Assembly: GCA_937996235.1 (NCBI GenBank)
Contig: CALKVK010000009.1
Location: 124,001 to 188,000, forward strand
From: an uncultured bacterium
Lineage (GTDB): Bacteria > Planctomycetota > JAJSAM01 > JAJVHW01
Direction: 5' to 3'
Length of the DNA stretch: 64,000 nucleotides
The notes under the pieces are model-generated. The model worked only from the letters and a program-made list of their open reading frames with translations, searched no databases and was not told where the DNA came from. A program made the position numbers and the translations under genes. Each line of letters opens with the position of its first letter. Within the stretch, counting starts at the first letter, position 1. This document shows, piece by piece, positions 8,556 to 17,900 of this stretch.

Positions 8556-10046
8556 GTGGAGCGCCCGACCGTCTACGTCGTCGACGACGAGGAGCAGATC
8601 TGCTCGCTGCTGCAGCGCATCCTCGCGCGCGAGGGCTACGACGTGCGTGCGTTCCCGGCCGCCCCGGACGCGCTCGCGGCGGTGCGCGACGCGCCGCCCG
8701 ACCTGCTCGTCACCGACCTCATGATGCCGGGCATGAGCGGGCTCGAGCTGATCGCCGCCGCGCGCCCGCACGCCCCGCAGATGGGCACGATCGTCATCAC
8801 GGGCTACGCGTCGATCGACACCGTGGTCGGGGCGCTGCGCTCCGGCGTCGACGACTTCGTCACGAAGCCGTTCAGCGTCGCCGAGATCCGCGGCGTCGCG
8901 GCGCGGCTGATCGAGCGCGCGCGGGCGCCGGCCGAGCCCGAACCGGTCGCGGCGTCCGGCATCCGGCGCCCCGACGACACGCCGGCCGCGGTCGCGCGGC
9001 GGCTCACCGAGATGTCGCTCTCGGAGCGCCTGCACGCGCTCCTCGCCGAGGACGTCGATTCGCGCGGCCTGCTGCTGCGCGCCGCCGACGTGCTGCGCGG
9101 TGCGCTCGACGCCGCCGCGGCCCTGCTGCTGGCCCCCGCCGGTCCCGAGGGCGCGCTGCACGTCCACGGCGCGCCGTGGGCGGCGCGCGCCGCCGAGGGC
9201 GATCCGTGCGACGTCCCGGCGTGCGTCGCCGCGGCGGCGTCCGAGGCGCCGCTCGCCCTCGATGCCGCCGACGCGTCCGCGCTGTTCGCGCACGGCGGCG
9301 CCGCCGTCGCGGCGGCGCTGAGCCCGCGCGCGGCCGCCTCGCCCGACGCCGGCGTGCTCGTCGTCGCGCGCCGTCCGGGGGCGCCGGCGTTCGACGCCGA
9401 GGCGCTGCGCCGGCTCGCGCTCGCCGCGGGCGCGCTCGGCGACGTCTTCCGCGCGCTGCGGACCGCGGAGCGCGCCGAGGAGGCGTACCTGGAGACGCTC
9501 ACCGCGGTCGTCACCGCGACGGAGGGGCGCTCGCCGTGGTTCGCGCGCCACGCGGAGCGCGTGCGCGCGCTGGCCGTGCGCCTCGGCCGCGAGATGGGGC
9601 TCGCGGAGCGCGACCTCGTCGTGCTCGAGTCGGCGTCGCGCGTGCTCGATCTCGGGCGCGTGGGCATCCCCGACGAGCTGCTCGCGAAACCCGGGCGCCC
9701 GTCGCGCGACGAGTGGCAGGTGCTGCGCGGACACGTGGCCGCGGGCGACGCGATGCTGCGGCCCGTCGGGCGGCTGCGGCGCGTGAAGCCCGTCGTCCGC
9801 CACCACCACGAGAACTGGGACGGCACGGGCTACCCCGACGGACTGCGCGGCGACGAGATCCCCTACCTCGCGGCGCTCGTGCGCGTCGTCGACGCGTACG
9901 CCGCGCTCACGGCGCCGCGGGCGTGGCGCGCCGCGCTCAGCGACACCGAGGCGCGCGCGCGCATCCGCGACCTCGCCGGGCGGCACTTCCACCCCGAGCT
10001 CGCGCGCGTGTTCGTGGAGCGCTGCCCCGCCGACGGGACGCCGTGA
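8556..10046 (+). CDS. response regulator with atypical HD-GYP domain
   Basis: A 496-residue protein. Residues 5-120 are an intact receiver (acidic pair D10/D11, phospho-acceptor D54 in LLVTDLMMPGMSG, K104). A middle GAF-like region spans about 150-300, and an HD-GYP domain about 310-485. HD-GYP enzymes normally hydrolyse cyclic-di-GMP. Here the signature His-Asp reads LDLGRVGIPD instead of HDxGKxGIPD, so one metal-ligand His is gone, while RHHHENWDGTGYPDGL and VVDAYAALT are kept. Activity may be reduced or lost. GTG 8556 is chosen for its ribosome site. The stop overlaps the next gene's GTG by 4 bases, coupling it to the cyclase. Confidence 0.8.
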   Translation: MERPTVYVVDDEEQICSLLQRILAREGYDVRAFPAAPDALAAVRDAPPDLLVTDLMMPGMSGLELIAAARPHAPQMGTIVITGYASIDTVVGALRSGVDDFVTKPFSVAEIRGVAARLIERARAPAEPEPVAASGIRRPDDTPAAVARRLTEMSLSERLHALLAEDVDSRGLLLRAADVLRGALDAAAALLLAPAGPEGALHVHGAPWAARAAEGDPCDVPACVAAAASEAPLALDAADASALFAHGGAAVAAALSPRAAASPDAGVLVVARRPGAPAFDAEALRRLALAAGALGDVFRALRTAERAEEAYLETLTAVVTATEGRSPWFARHAERVRALAVRLGREMGLAERDLVVLESASRVLDLGRVGIPDELLAKPGRPSRDEWQVLRGHVAAGDAMLRPVGRLRRVKPVVRHHHENWDGTGYPDGLRGDEIPYLAALVRVVDAYAALTAPRAWRAALSDTEARARIRDLAGRHFHPELARVFVERCPADGTP

Positions 10047-11530
10047 CGCGCGACGAGCTCGACGTGCTCTGGGCCGGCGCGTGGGAGCCGGTCGAGCTCG
10101 CGGAGCTCGAGCGCGAGACCGACATCGGCCTGCGCCGCGAGGCGTCGGTGCTGCGCGCCCTCGCGCGCATGGGGCCCGGCGCCGCGCCGATCGTGCTCGT
10201 CGCGGGCGACGAGATCGACGGGCGCGAGTCCGAGGCGCTGCCCGCTCTCCGCGCCGCCGGCGCGCGCGCCGTCGGCGCGCTCTACCGCGCGCCGCTGGCA
10301 CACCGCGCGGCGCGCGCGGCCGGGCTCGGCGCCGACTGCGCGCTCGTCGTCCCCGCGCATCCGGGCGAGCTGACGGCGCTCGTCCGCGCCCTGGCGCGCC
10401 GCGACGCGGCGCGGGGCGACGCCGCAGAATCCGCGCCCGCGGCCACGTTCGAGCCGCTGCCCGAGCGCGGCACGCTCGAGACGCTCGTCGGCGACGCGGC
10501 CGTCCTGCACCGCGCAGTCGGCGAGCTCGAGCGGCTCTTCGGCGTCATCGTCGCCACGTTCCAGCGCCGCGCCGACGCGGAGCGCTCGTCGCTGCTCCTC
10601 CTCGACCGCGCCGCGCAGTCGCTCGTGCTGCAGAAGGCGGAGCCGCCGCGCGAGCGCGAGGCGTTCGCGCCGATCCCGCTCGGCAGCGGACTCGCGGGCA
10701 CCGTCGCCGCGTCCGGCAGGGCGCTGCTCGTGCGCGACGACGCGGAGCTCGAGCGCGCGGTCGACGCGATCCCGGGTGCGGCGCGGCGCGACGGCTACCG
10801 CACGCCGTCGTGCCTGATCCTGCCGCTGCACGCGAGCGAGGGAGTCGCGGGCGTCGTGTGCCTCGCCGACAAGCGCAGCGGCGGCGCGTTCGACGAGGGC
10901 GACCTGCGCGCGCTGCTGTTCCTGGCCGCCCAGGCCGGGCAGGCGCTCGAGAACGCCCTGCGGCTGCGGCAGATGCGCGACCTCGCGGTCATCGACGAGC
11001 TCACCGGCCTCTACAACCGGCGCTACTTCCAGGCCGCGCTCGACCGCGAGGTGCAGCGCGCGCGCCGCTACGACCGCCCGCTGACGCTCGCGATCATGGA
11101 CCTCGACCGCTTCAAGAGCTTCAACGACCTCTGCGGTCACCCGGCCGGGGACCGCGCGCTCGCGTCGGTCGGGCGCATCCTGCGCACGTCGCTGCGCGAG
11201 GTCGACATCGTCGCGCGCCACGGCGGCGAGGAGTTCGCGGTGCTCCTGCCCGAGACGTCGGCGCGTCCCGGCTCCGGTGCGCAGGCGCCGTTCCCGTTCC
11301 TCGAGCGGCTGCGCGAGCGCGTCGAGACGACCGAGTTCCCCGGCGAGGAGAAGCTCCCGGAGAAGCGGTTGACGATCTCGATCGGCGTCGCGTGCTTCCC
11401 CGACGACGCCGCGACCGCCGAGGAGCTCTTCCAGCGCGCCGACGAGGCGCTCTACGCGTCGAAGGCCGCCGGCCGCAACCGCATCACGTACTGCGGCGCC
11501 GCGCCTCCTCCCGCTCCCGCCGGCTCCTGA
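10043..11530 (+). CDS. GAF-GGDEF diguanylate cyclase
   Basis: A 495-residue protein. A receiver-like N-terminus without clear phospho-acceptor (about 1-120) is followed by a GAF domain (about 150-300) and a GGDEF domain (about 315-485). The active-site loop is intact as GGEEF (residues 394-398), preceded five residues earlier by an RxxD inhibitory site (REVD, 385-388). FxxLxDLDRFKSFND-type residues for GTP and magnesium are present (MDLDRFKSFND). It should make cyclic-di-GMP and be product-inhibited. GTG 10043 overlaps the HD-GYP stop (GTGA), pairing a maker with a putative remover of the same messenger. Confidence 0.88.
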   Translation: MTRDELDVLWAGAWEPVELAELERETDIGLRREASVLRALARMGPGAAPIVLVAGDEIDGRESEALPALRAAGARAVGALYRAPLAHRAARAAGLGADCALVVPAHPGELTALVRALARRDAARGDAAESAPAATFEPLPERGTLETLVGDAAVLHRAVGELERLFGVIVATFQRRADAERSSLLLLDRAAQSLVLQKAEPPREREAFAPIPLGSGLAGTVAASGRALLVRDDAELERAVDAIPGAARRDGYRTPSCLILPLHASEGVAGVVCLADKRSGGAFDEGDLRALLFLAAQAGQALENALRLRQMRDLAVIDELTGLYNRRYFQAALDREVQRARRYDRPLTLAIMDLDRFKSFNDLCGHPAGDRALASVGRILRTSLREVDIVARHGGEEFAVLLPETSARPGSGAQAPFPFLERLRERVETTEFPGEEKLPEKRLTISIGVACFPDDAATAEELFQRADEALYASKAAGRNRITYCGAAPPPAPAGS

Positions 11531-11616
11531 CGGCGCGCCGCGCGCGCCGTGTCGCGTCCGCTGGACCCGCCGCGGCGGCGCGTGCAGGCGTCCACGAATC
11601 TCGACCCGGGGCTTCA

Positions 11617-11724
11617 TCCCAGGCAGCGCGCGACCCGATGGGAGGCTCGTCGGCGCGCACGCCCGCGGCGGCCGCGTCCTCGCGCGGCGCGGCGGGCGCC
11701 TGCGCCGGTTCGTCCCAGGCAGCG
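11617..11724. repeat. 12-bp direct repeat in the pre-kinase spacer
   Basis: TCCCAGGCAGCG occurs at 11617-11628 and again at 11713-11724, 96 bases apart, in the 204-base stretch between the cyclase and the next kinase. The second copy runs into the ribosome site of the kinase. An in-frame extension through this stretch from 11549 is Arg/Pro low complexity and looks noncoding. Function unknown. Confidence 0.4.
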
Positions 11725-11734
11725 GAGAAGGCCC

Positions 11735-12886
11735 GTGGGCGCGAAGCGCATCCTGATCGTGAGCGACGACGACGCGGTCCGCGAGGCCCTGGGCGGGACG
11801 CTCGCGGCGTGCGGCTACGAGGTCGACGGCGTGCACGACCTCGCGGGCTTCGAGCCCGCCGTCGGCACGCGCTTCGACGCGCTCGTCATGGACCGCGAGA
11901 GCTTCCTGGAGGCGCAGGGCGACGACCGCCTGTCGCGCCTCGCCCAGGGCGTCGCGTTCGTGCCGGTGCTCGTGACGACGCCCGCGTCGCTCGATCTGCC
12001 GGACGCCATCGCGCTCGTGCACCGCGGCGCGTTCTCCGTCCTGCCGCTGCCGCTCGAGCCGGCGCGCGTCACGCTCCTGCTCGAGCAGGCCGTGCGCCAC
12101 GCGGAGCTCGCGGAACGCAACGCGGAGCTGCAGCGCGGCATCGAGGTGAACGAACGCCTCGCCATGATCGGGAAGCTCGCCGCCGGCGTCGCGCACGAGC
12201 TGAACAACCCGCTCGACGGCGTGCTGCGCTTCGTCAACCTCGCGGTGGACTCGCTGCCGAAGGACGCGCCGCAGATCCCCTACCTGCTCGAGTCGCGGCG
12301 CGGCCTGCGGCGCATGGCCGACATCGTGCGCGACCTGCTGCAGTTCTCGCGGCACGCCGCGGTCGAGAGCAACGACGAGGACGGCGAGCGCATGGCGCGC
12401 GACGCCGTCGCGCAGTCGCTGCCGAAGGAGGCGCAGCCGGAGTTCCGCATCGACTTCGCCTTCCCGCTCGAGGGCGTCGCGCTGCCGCGGGCGATGTTCC
12501 AGGTGCTCGCGAACCTGGCGAAGAACGCGTTCGATGCGATGCCCGCCGGCGGACGCCTGAGCGTCGCGGCGCACGTCGGCGGCGGGCGCGTGCACGTGAC
12601 CGTCGGCGACGACGGCTGCGGCATCCCGGAGGAGATCCAGGACCGCGTGTTCGAGCCGTTCTTCACCACGAAGGACGTGGGCCGCGGCACCGGCCTCGGG
12701 CTGCCGATCTGCCGCCGCATCGTGGAGCGGCTGGGCGGCACGATGGAGATCGAGAGCGAGCCCGGACACGGCACGACCGTGAGCGTGGACCTGCCGCTGC
12801 GGCGCCGCGCGAACGCCGCCGCCGCGCGCCGTCAGAACGAGTTCCTCGAAGCTGCGCACGCCCCGCGGGCGGCGCACAGGGAGTGA
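11735..12886 (+). CDS. sensor histidine kinase with receiver-like N-terminus
   Basis: A 383-residue soluble kinase. Residues 1-120 resemble a receiver with an Asp at the phospho-site (DALVMD) but no conserved Lys. The kinase core is complete: H-box AGVAHELNNPLDG, N-box LANLAKNAFDAM, G1 DDGCGIP, and G2 GRGTGLGLPI. It should autophosphorylate and feed the response regulator encoded 7 bases downstream. There is no membrane segment, so it senses an internal or protein-borne signal. GGAGAAGG at 11724-11731 supports GTG 11735. The pairing resembles PrsK/PrsR of exosortase-bearing bacteria in composition, but PrsK is membrane-bound, so equivalence is only suggested. Confidence 0.85.
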   Translation: MGAKRILIVSDDDAVREALGGTLAACGYEVDGVHDLAGFEPAVGTRFDALVMDRESFLEAQGDDRLSRLAQGVAFVPVLVTTPASLDLPDAIALVHRGAFSVLPLPLEPARVTLLLEQAVRHAELAERNAELQRGIEVNERLAMIGKLAAGVAHELNNPLDGVLRFVNLAVDSLPKDAPQIPYLLESRRGLRRMADIVRDLLQFSRHAAVESNDEDGERMARDAVAQSLPKEAQPEFRIDFAFPLEGVALPRAMFQVLANLAKNAFDAMPAGGRLSVAAHVGGGRVHVTVGDDGCGIPEEIQDRVFEPFFTTKDVGRGTGLGLPICRRIVERLGGTMEIESEPGHGTTVSVDLPLRRRANAAAARRQNEFLEAAHAPRAAHRE

Positions 12887-12893
12887 TCGGACG

Positions 12894-14270
12894 ATGTCAC
12901 AGAAGCGGCTCCTCGTCGTCGACGACGACGCACTCATCCGGCGCTCGCTGGGCGCGCTCCTGCGGATCGACGGCTACGAGGTCGACGAGGCCGCGGGCGG
13001 CGCCGAGGCGCTGCGCGTGCTCGAGGCCGAGCGCCCCGACCTCGTCGTCACGGACTTCAACATGCCGGGCATCGACGGCATGCAGCTCCTGCGCGAGATC
13101 CGCACGCGGCGCGCCGACCTGCCCGTGATCCTCGTGACCGGCTACGGCACCGTCGAGCAGGCGGTCGAGGCGATGAAGTCGGGCGCGTACGACTACGTGT
13201 CGAAGCCGATCATCGACGACGAGATGCGCATGGTGATCCGGCGCGCGCTCGAGGAGCGCTCGCTGCGCGACGAGAACTCGGCGCTCCGGCGCCGTCTCGA
13301 CATGCGCTACAGCTTCGATTCGATCGTCGGGCGCGACCACCGGATGCAGCGCATCTACGACACGATCGAGAGCGTCGCGCCGACGCGCGCCACGGCGCTC
13401 GTCACCGGCGAGTCGGGCACGGGCAAGACGCTGATCGCGCGCGCGCTGCACCACAACTCGCCGCGCCGCGACGCACCGTTCGTCGAGGTCAACTGCGGCG
13501 CGCTGCCCGAGACGCTGCTCGAGAGCGAGCTGTTCGGCCACAAGCGCGGCGCCTTCACCGGCGCGCACGCCGACAAGCTCGGCAAGTTCGCCGCCGCCGA
13601 CCGCGGCACGATCTTCCTCGACGAGATCAACAACGCCTCGCCGATGCTGCAGATGAAGCTCCTGCGCATCCTCCAGGACAAGGAGTTCGAGCCGGTCGGC
13701 GGCAACGACACGATGCGCGTGGACGTTCGCGTCGTGCTCGCGACGAACCTCGACCTGGCGAAGGAGGTCGAGAAGGGCAACTTCCGCCGCGACCTGTACT
13801 ACCGCATCAACGTCGTCAGCCTGCACATGCCGCCCCTGCGCGAGCGCGTGAGCGACATCCCGCTCCTCGCGCAGCACTTCCTCGCGCACTTCGCGAAGGA
13901 GAACGGGAAGCGCATCGAGGGCATCGACGACGAGGCCTCCGAGGTCCTCGTGCGCTATCCGTGGCCGGGCAACGTGCGCGAGCTCGAGAACTGCATCGAG
14001 CGCGCGATCGTGCTCACGCGCAACGAGCGCATCACCATCGAGGACCTGCCGCCGGCGCTGCGCGAGGAGGCGGCGAGCGCCCCCGCGCCGCTCGAGGCCG
14101 GCCGCGTCGTGCCGCTCAAGGAGGCCCTCGAAGACCCCGAGCGCCGCATCATCGAGCACGCGCTGCGCACCTACGGCGGCAACCGTCAGGACACGGCCCG
14201 CGCCCTCGACATCAACCGTACGACGCTCTTCAACAAGATGCGGAAGTACGACCTGCTCGAGCGCTACTGA
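12894..14270 (+). CDS. NtrC-family sigma-54 response regulator
   Basis: A 458-residue activator with the classic order: receiver (D54 phospho-acceptor, TDFNMPG), AAA+ domain (Walker A GESGTGKT; sigma-54 contact loop GAFTGA; RDLYYRINV), and a Fis-type helix-turn-helix at the C-terminus (GGNRQDTARALDINRTTLFNKM). When phosphorylated, such proteins bind upstream DNA and drive sigma-54 polymerase open. It lies directly behind its likely kinase. Candidate targets in this window are the -24/-12 elements at 7174 and 14833. The exopolysaccharide and exosortase genes nearby make a PrsR-like role attractive but unproven. Confidence 0.92.
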   Translation: MSQKRLLVVDDDALIRRSLGALLRIDGYEVDEAAGGAEALRVLEAERPDLVVTDFNMPGIDGMQLLREIRTRRADLPVILVTGYGTVEQAVEAMKSGAYDYVSKPIIDDEMRMVIRRALEERSLRDENSALRRRLDMRYSFDSIVGRDHRMQRIYDTIESVAPTRATALVTGESGTGKTLIARALHHNSPRRDAPFVEVNCGALPETLLESELFGHKRGAFTGAHADKLGKFAAADRGTIFLDEINNASPMLQMKLLRILQDKEFEPVGGNDTMRVDVRVVLATNLDLAKEVEKGNFRRDLYYRINVVSLHMPPLRERVSDIPLLAQHFLAHFAKENGKRIEGIDDEASEVLVRYPWPGNVRELENCIERAIVLTRNERITIEDLPPALREEAASAPAPLEAGRVVPLKEALEDPERRIIEHALRTYGGNRQDTARALDINRTTLFNKMRKYDLLERY

Positions 14271-14279
14271 CCGCTCCCC

Positions 14280-14309
14280 GACCCTGCGGACGACGGCGTC
14301 GCACGGGTC
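14280..14309. terminator. candidate terminator hairpin
   Basis: GACCCTGCG (14280-14288) pairs with CGCAcGGGTC (14300-14309, one bulged C) just after the activator stop, in the 135-base gap to the convergent PilZ gene. No U-tract follows. The rest of this gap shows nothing recognisable. Confidence 0.35.
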
Positions 14310-14405
14310 CTCGTTCGCGGGGCGTGCGGTCGCCGCGCCCGACACCGTGTACGTGCTTCGTCCTCTGCGCCGCGCGTGCGTGGCCGCGGCAGGCGAGTCG
14401 GCGGA

Positions 14406-14780
14406 TCACACCCAGCAGTAGTGGAACGCGAGGGGCGTCGTCAGCTTGAGCGCGACGCCGGTGAGCATGACGCCGTCCTCGCCGCCGAGGCGGTGCGACG
14501 GGCTCTCGACGCGCACGATCTCGCCCTCGCCGCGGAGATCGAGCGTGACCTCGCGCCCGGCGGCGCCGAGGCGGTGCGGGACCGAGATGACGACCTCGAC
14601 CTGCATGCCGGGTGCGAACTGGCCGCCGTCGAACGTGCAGAAGTACGCGCCGCGCGCGCTCAGGTCGTGCGTGACCGTGTGCCCGACCGAACGCGACTCG
14701 CGCTCGCCCGCCGCGCGGATGCGGATCGGGTACGAGAGCCGCAGGCGCGGGTTCGAGCGACGGTTCTTCTCCACGTGCAT
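14406..14780 (-). CDS. PilZ-domain cyclic-di-GMP receptor
   Basis: A 124-residue single-domain protein. It carries both PilZ binding motifs, RxxxR (R8-SNP-R12) and DxSxxG (DLSARG near residue 43), so cyclic-di-GMP binding is expected. The rest is a beta barrel. The start ATG 14780 has GGGAG 7 bases upstream; a longer frame to 14837 is Arg-rich and unlikely. It lies between the cyclase/HD-GYP block and the exopolysaccharide locus and has its own sigma-54-like promoter, so it could report messenger level to polymer synthesis or export. Confidence 0.85.
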   Translation of the reverse strand: MHVEKNRRSNPRLRLSYPIRIRAAGERESRSVGHTVTHDLSARGAYFCTFDGGQFAPGMQVEVVISVPHRLGAAGREVTLDLRGEGEIVRVESPSHRLGGEDGVMLTGVALKLTTPLAFHYCWV

Positions 14781-14832
14781 GCAGCGTCTCCCGGACGCAC
14801 TGCGGTCGGCAGCGCGAGGCCGCCGGGCGCTA

Positions 14833-14848
14833 CGCAACCCACGTACCG
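14833..14848 (-). promoter_or_regulatory. sigma-54-like promoter of the PilZ gene
   Basis: Read on the minus strand the sequence is CGGTACGTGGGTTGCG. It keeps the essential GG and GC with 10-base spacing and the TTGC block; 9 of 12 specified consensus positions match. It lies about 55 bases before the PilZ start. The remainder of the 201-base gap 14781-14981 shows nothing else. Confidence 0.45.
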
Positions 14849-14981
14849 TGTCGGGTGCGCGGGCCGTCGCGCTGAAGCCCGTTCCGGAGCCGTGGATCCG
14901 GGCGGCACCGGCGCCGCGGCGGCCCCGGCGGCGCGCGGAGCGTCCATCTGCATCGACACCTGACGACGCGCGCGAACGCGC

Positions 14982-17900
14982 TCAGTCGGCGTCCGGCGCG
15001 ACGGGCTCGAGACGCACGCCGTCCGCGAGCACCACTCCGCGCGCGCCGGCGTTCGAGATCGAGACGGTCACGGGGGACCGCGGCTCGACGTCGAACTCGC
15101 CGAGGAGGCGCCAGCGGCCGGCGACGTCGGCCTGGTCCACGCGCAGCGCGGTCACGCCGCCGGCGGAGCGCACCTCGACGAGCGCGGCGGAGCTCGCGCC
15201 CGGTGCGCGGCCCCAGTGGACGGCGATGCGGTAGCGCCCGCGCGCGTGCGGCGTGGACGCGTAGACCGCGACGCAGGGCGGCGCGTCGGCTGCGGCGACG
15301 TGCTGGGAGCCGCCGAGCGCCGAGGGCTCGTGCACCACCGTCCACGGGCCGACGAAGCGCGCCGCGCGGTCGTCGAGCTCCACGCTGGCCAGCGCCTCCG
15401 CGCGCACCGGCGGCGGCGGTGGCGGGGGCGCGTCCGGCGCGGCCGGTGCGGGGTCGGCGACGTCCACCGCCGGCGGCACGGGCGGCGCCGCCGCCTCCGC
15501 CGGGAAGCGCGCGCAGAAGGCGTCCGCGGCCAGGCGCTGCGGCGCGTCGCCGGCAGCGCGCACGACGGCCAGCGTGCGCGCATGCGCCGTGAGCAGCCAC
15601 GCGTTGCGCCGTGCGGCGTCGAGCGGCCGGGACCAGCCGACGTGCACGTGCTCCCGCGGCGCGAGCGCCGTCGCGGGGGGCGCGTCCAGGAAGAGCACGC
15701 TGTCGCGCAGCAGCTCGCGCGCGCGCGCGGCGTACGAGCGCTCGCCCGTGGCCTCCGCGGCGGCGGCGAACACGTCCGCGACGACGAGTCCGCTCGCGAT
15801 CGACCAGTCCGTGTCGGCAGCGGGCGCGCCGTCCGGCGCGATGTGCGTCGGGAGCTGCAGCGGCAGGTAGCGCTCGTCGTCGAGCACGCGCCCCGTGCGC
15901 GCGTAGCCGGCGCCCTCGAGGCGCCGGAGCACGCGCAGCACGAGCGCGAGCGCGCGGGCGTCGCCGGTCGCGTCGTGGTAGCGCACGAGAGCGGGCAGCA
16001 CGGCGAGCAGGGTGTCGGTCGGCTCGCCCTCCTCGACCGGCTCCGCGAACGAACCGCGCGCGCCGCAGCGCTCCTCGCGCGCGAGCAACCGCCGCTCGAA
16101 GCACACGCGCGCGGCGTCGAGCTGCGCGCGCTCCTGCGTGACGTCGTGCAGCGCCGTCAGCGTGTCGACGGCGCGCGCGGCGGCCTCCGGCGCGAGCTCC
16201 TCGGGCTGCGCGACGGCGAGCCAGGCGGCGAACGCGTCGGCGCTCTCCTGCGCTGCGGCGAGTGCGTCGGCATCGCCCGTCAGCAGCCACGCGACCACGA
16301 GGCCGCGCACGTGCGTCGCTCCAGGGTCGCCGTGTTCGTCCGTCGCCCCGCCGGCGATGTCGGACGCGCGCCCGTGACGTGCGCCTGGCGTCCGCGCGAA
16401 GCCGTTCCGCGTGCGCCAGTCCGCGCCCGTGCGCTCGCGGGTGCGGTCCTGGTCGGCGTCGACGCGGTGCCGCGTCAGCGTGTGCAGCTCGCGCAGCGCC
16501 GCGGCGTCGCCGCTCCGCAGGTAGAGCCGCGCGACGCCGAGCAGCAGGTCGTCGCGGAGCGCCGCGTACCCGCCGCCGTCCGGCACGTCGCCGAGGTCGC
16601 GCGAGCCGTACAGGTCGAGCGCCGCGGTCCCCGGGACCGCCGCGCCGCGGCGCTCCCGCAGGTCGGTGAGCGCGTCCGCGCCGCCGCCGCAGACGATGGC
16701 TGCCCCGAGCTGGTCGAGGCGTGCGGCGGCGCGCTCGAGCGAGGCGTTCCCGAGCGGGGGGGCGACGAGCAGCCCGGGGCCGAGCGCGCCCGTGCGGTCC
16801 GACCAGCGCGGGTCGACGTGCAGACCGGCGGGGGGCGCCGCGTGCGCGACGGCGACACGCAGCGTCGCGGCGTCCGGCTCGGGTGCGAACGTCAGCGCGG
16901 CGGCGGCGCCGACGCGGCGCCCGGCGTCGACGACGTACGGGCCCTCCCCGTCGGGGAGCAGCTCGATCACGAGGCCCGCGCCGTCCGCCGCGAGACCGCG
17001 CGGCCACGCCTGCCACGGGTCGCCCACCGCGACGGCGACGCCGCCTCCTCCGGACCGGACGCCGAGCGCTCCGAGCGTCCGGGCGCCCCGCAGCAGCACG
17101 TCGCCGCCGCGCGTCAGCTCGAACTCGAAGTTGCGCGACTCGTCGTCGTCGGCGCGCTGCACGTGGCGCTGCAGCAGCCGCACGCCGTCGCGGAGCGCCC
17201 ACGACGTCTCGGCGTCCAGCGTGTGCACGCTCGCGTCGGACGGCAGCGCGGCGAGCGCGCGCAGCTCGAGCGCACGCAGCTGCAGCGCACCGCGCGCGGG
17301 ACCGTCGACGTCGTACCCCGCCGACGCGGCCGTGTTCACGAGCGTGAACTCGATGCCGAGCGTGGCGGAGTCGCGCGTCGCGGAGAGCCGCAGCACGTAG
17401 CCGCAGAACCCGCGCAGGAGCGGCGCTCCGCCGGCGTCGGTGCAGCGGCCCTCGATGCGGACCACCGCGCGCAGCGGACCGTTCTCCTCGAGCGCGACCA
17501 GCTCCGGCGCGCGAGCGGAGAGCCGCAGCACGCGCGCGTCGTCGAGCCGCAGCGTGACGTCGAGGCCGCTCACCGGCGCCGCGCTGGCGCCGCAGACCAG
17601 GTCGGAGAGCGGCGCGAAGCGGTCGCGCGGGACGGTGAACCGCAGGCGGCCGGTGTCCACGAGGACGGCTGCGTCGGTCTCGCGCGCGAGCGGACGCCCC
17701 GCGGGAGTGTGCGCGCCGCGCACGAGCACGAGCTCGTCGCCGACGCGCGCGGCGCAGGTCGCGAGCGCCCAGCGGACGGGGTGCGTCGCGTCGTCCGGCG
17801 GGCCGCCCCAGCGCGCGAGCGTGCGCCACTGGACGTCGACCGGGACCAGGCGGCCCGCGTCGTCGCGACGTGCGAGCGTCAGCTCCGAGGGCGGGTCCCG

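Noticed and set aside
11549..11734. N-terminal extension of the kinase from 11549
   Set aside because: The extension is Arg/Pro low complexity, while GGAGAAGG fits the GTG at 11735 and the receiver-like domain begins there.
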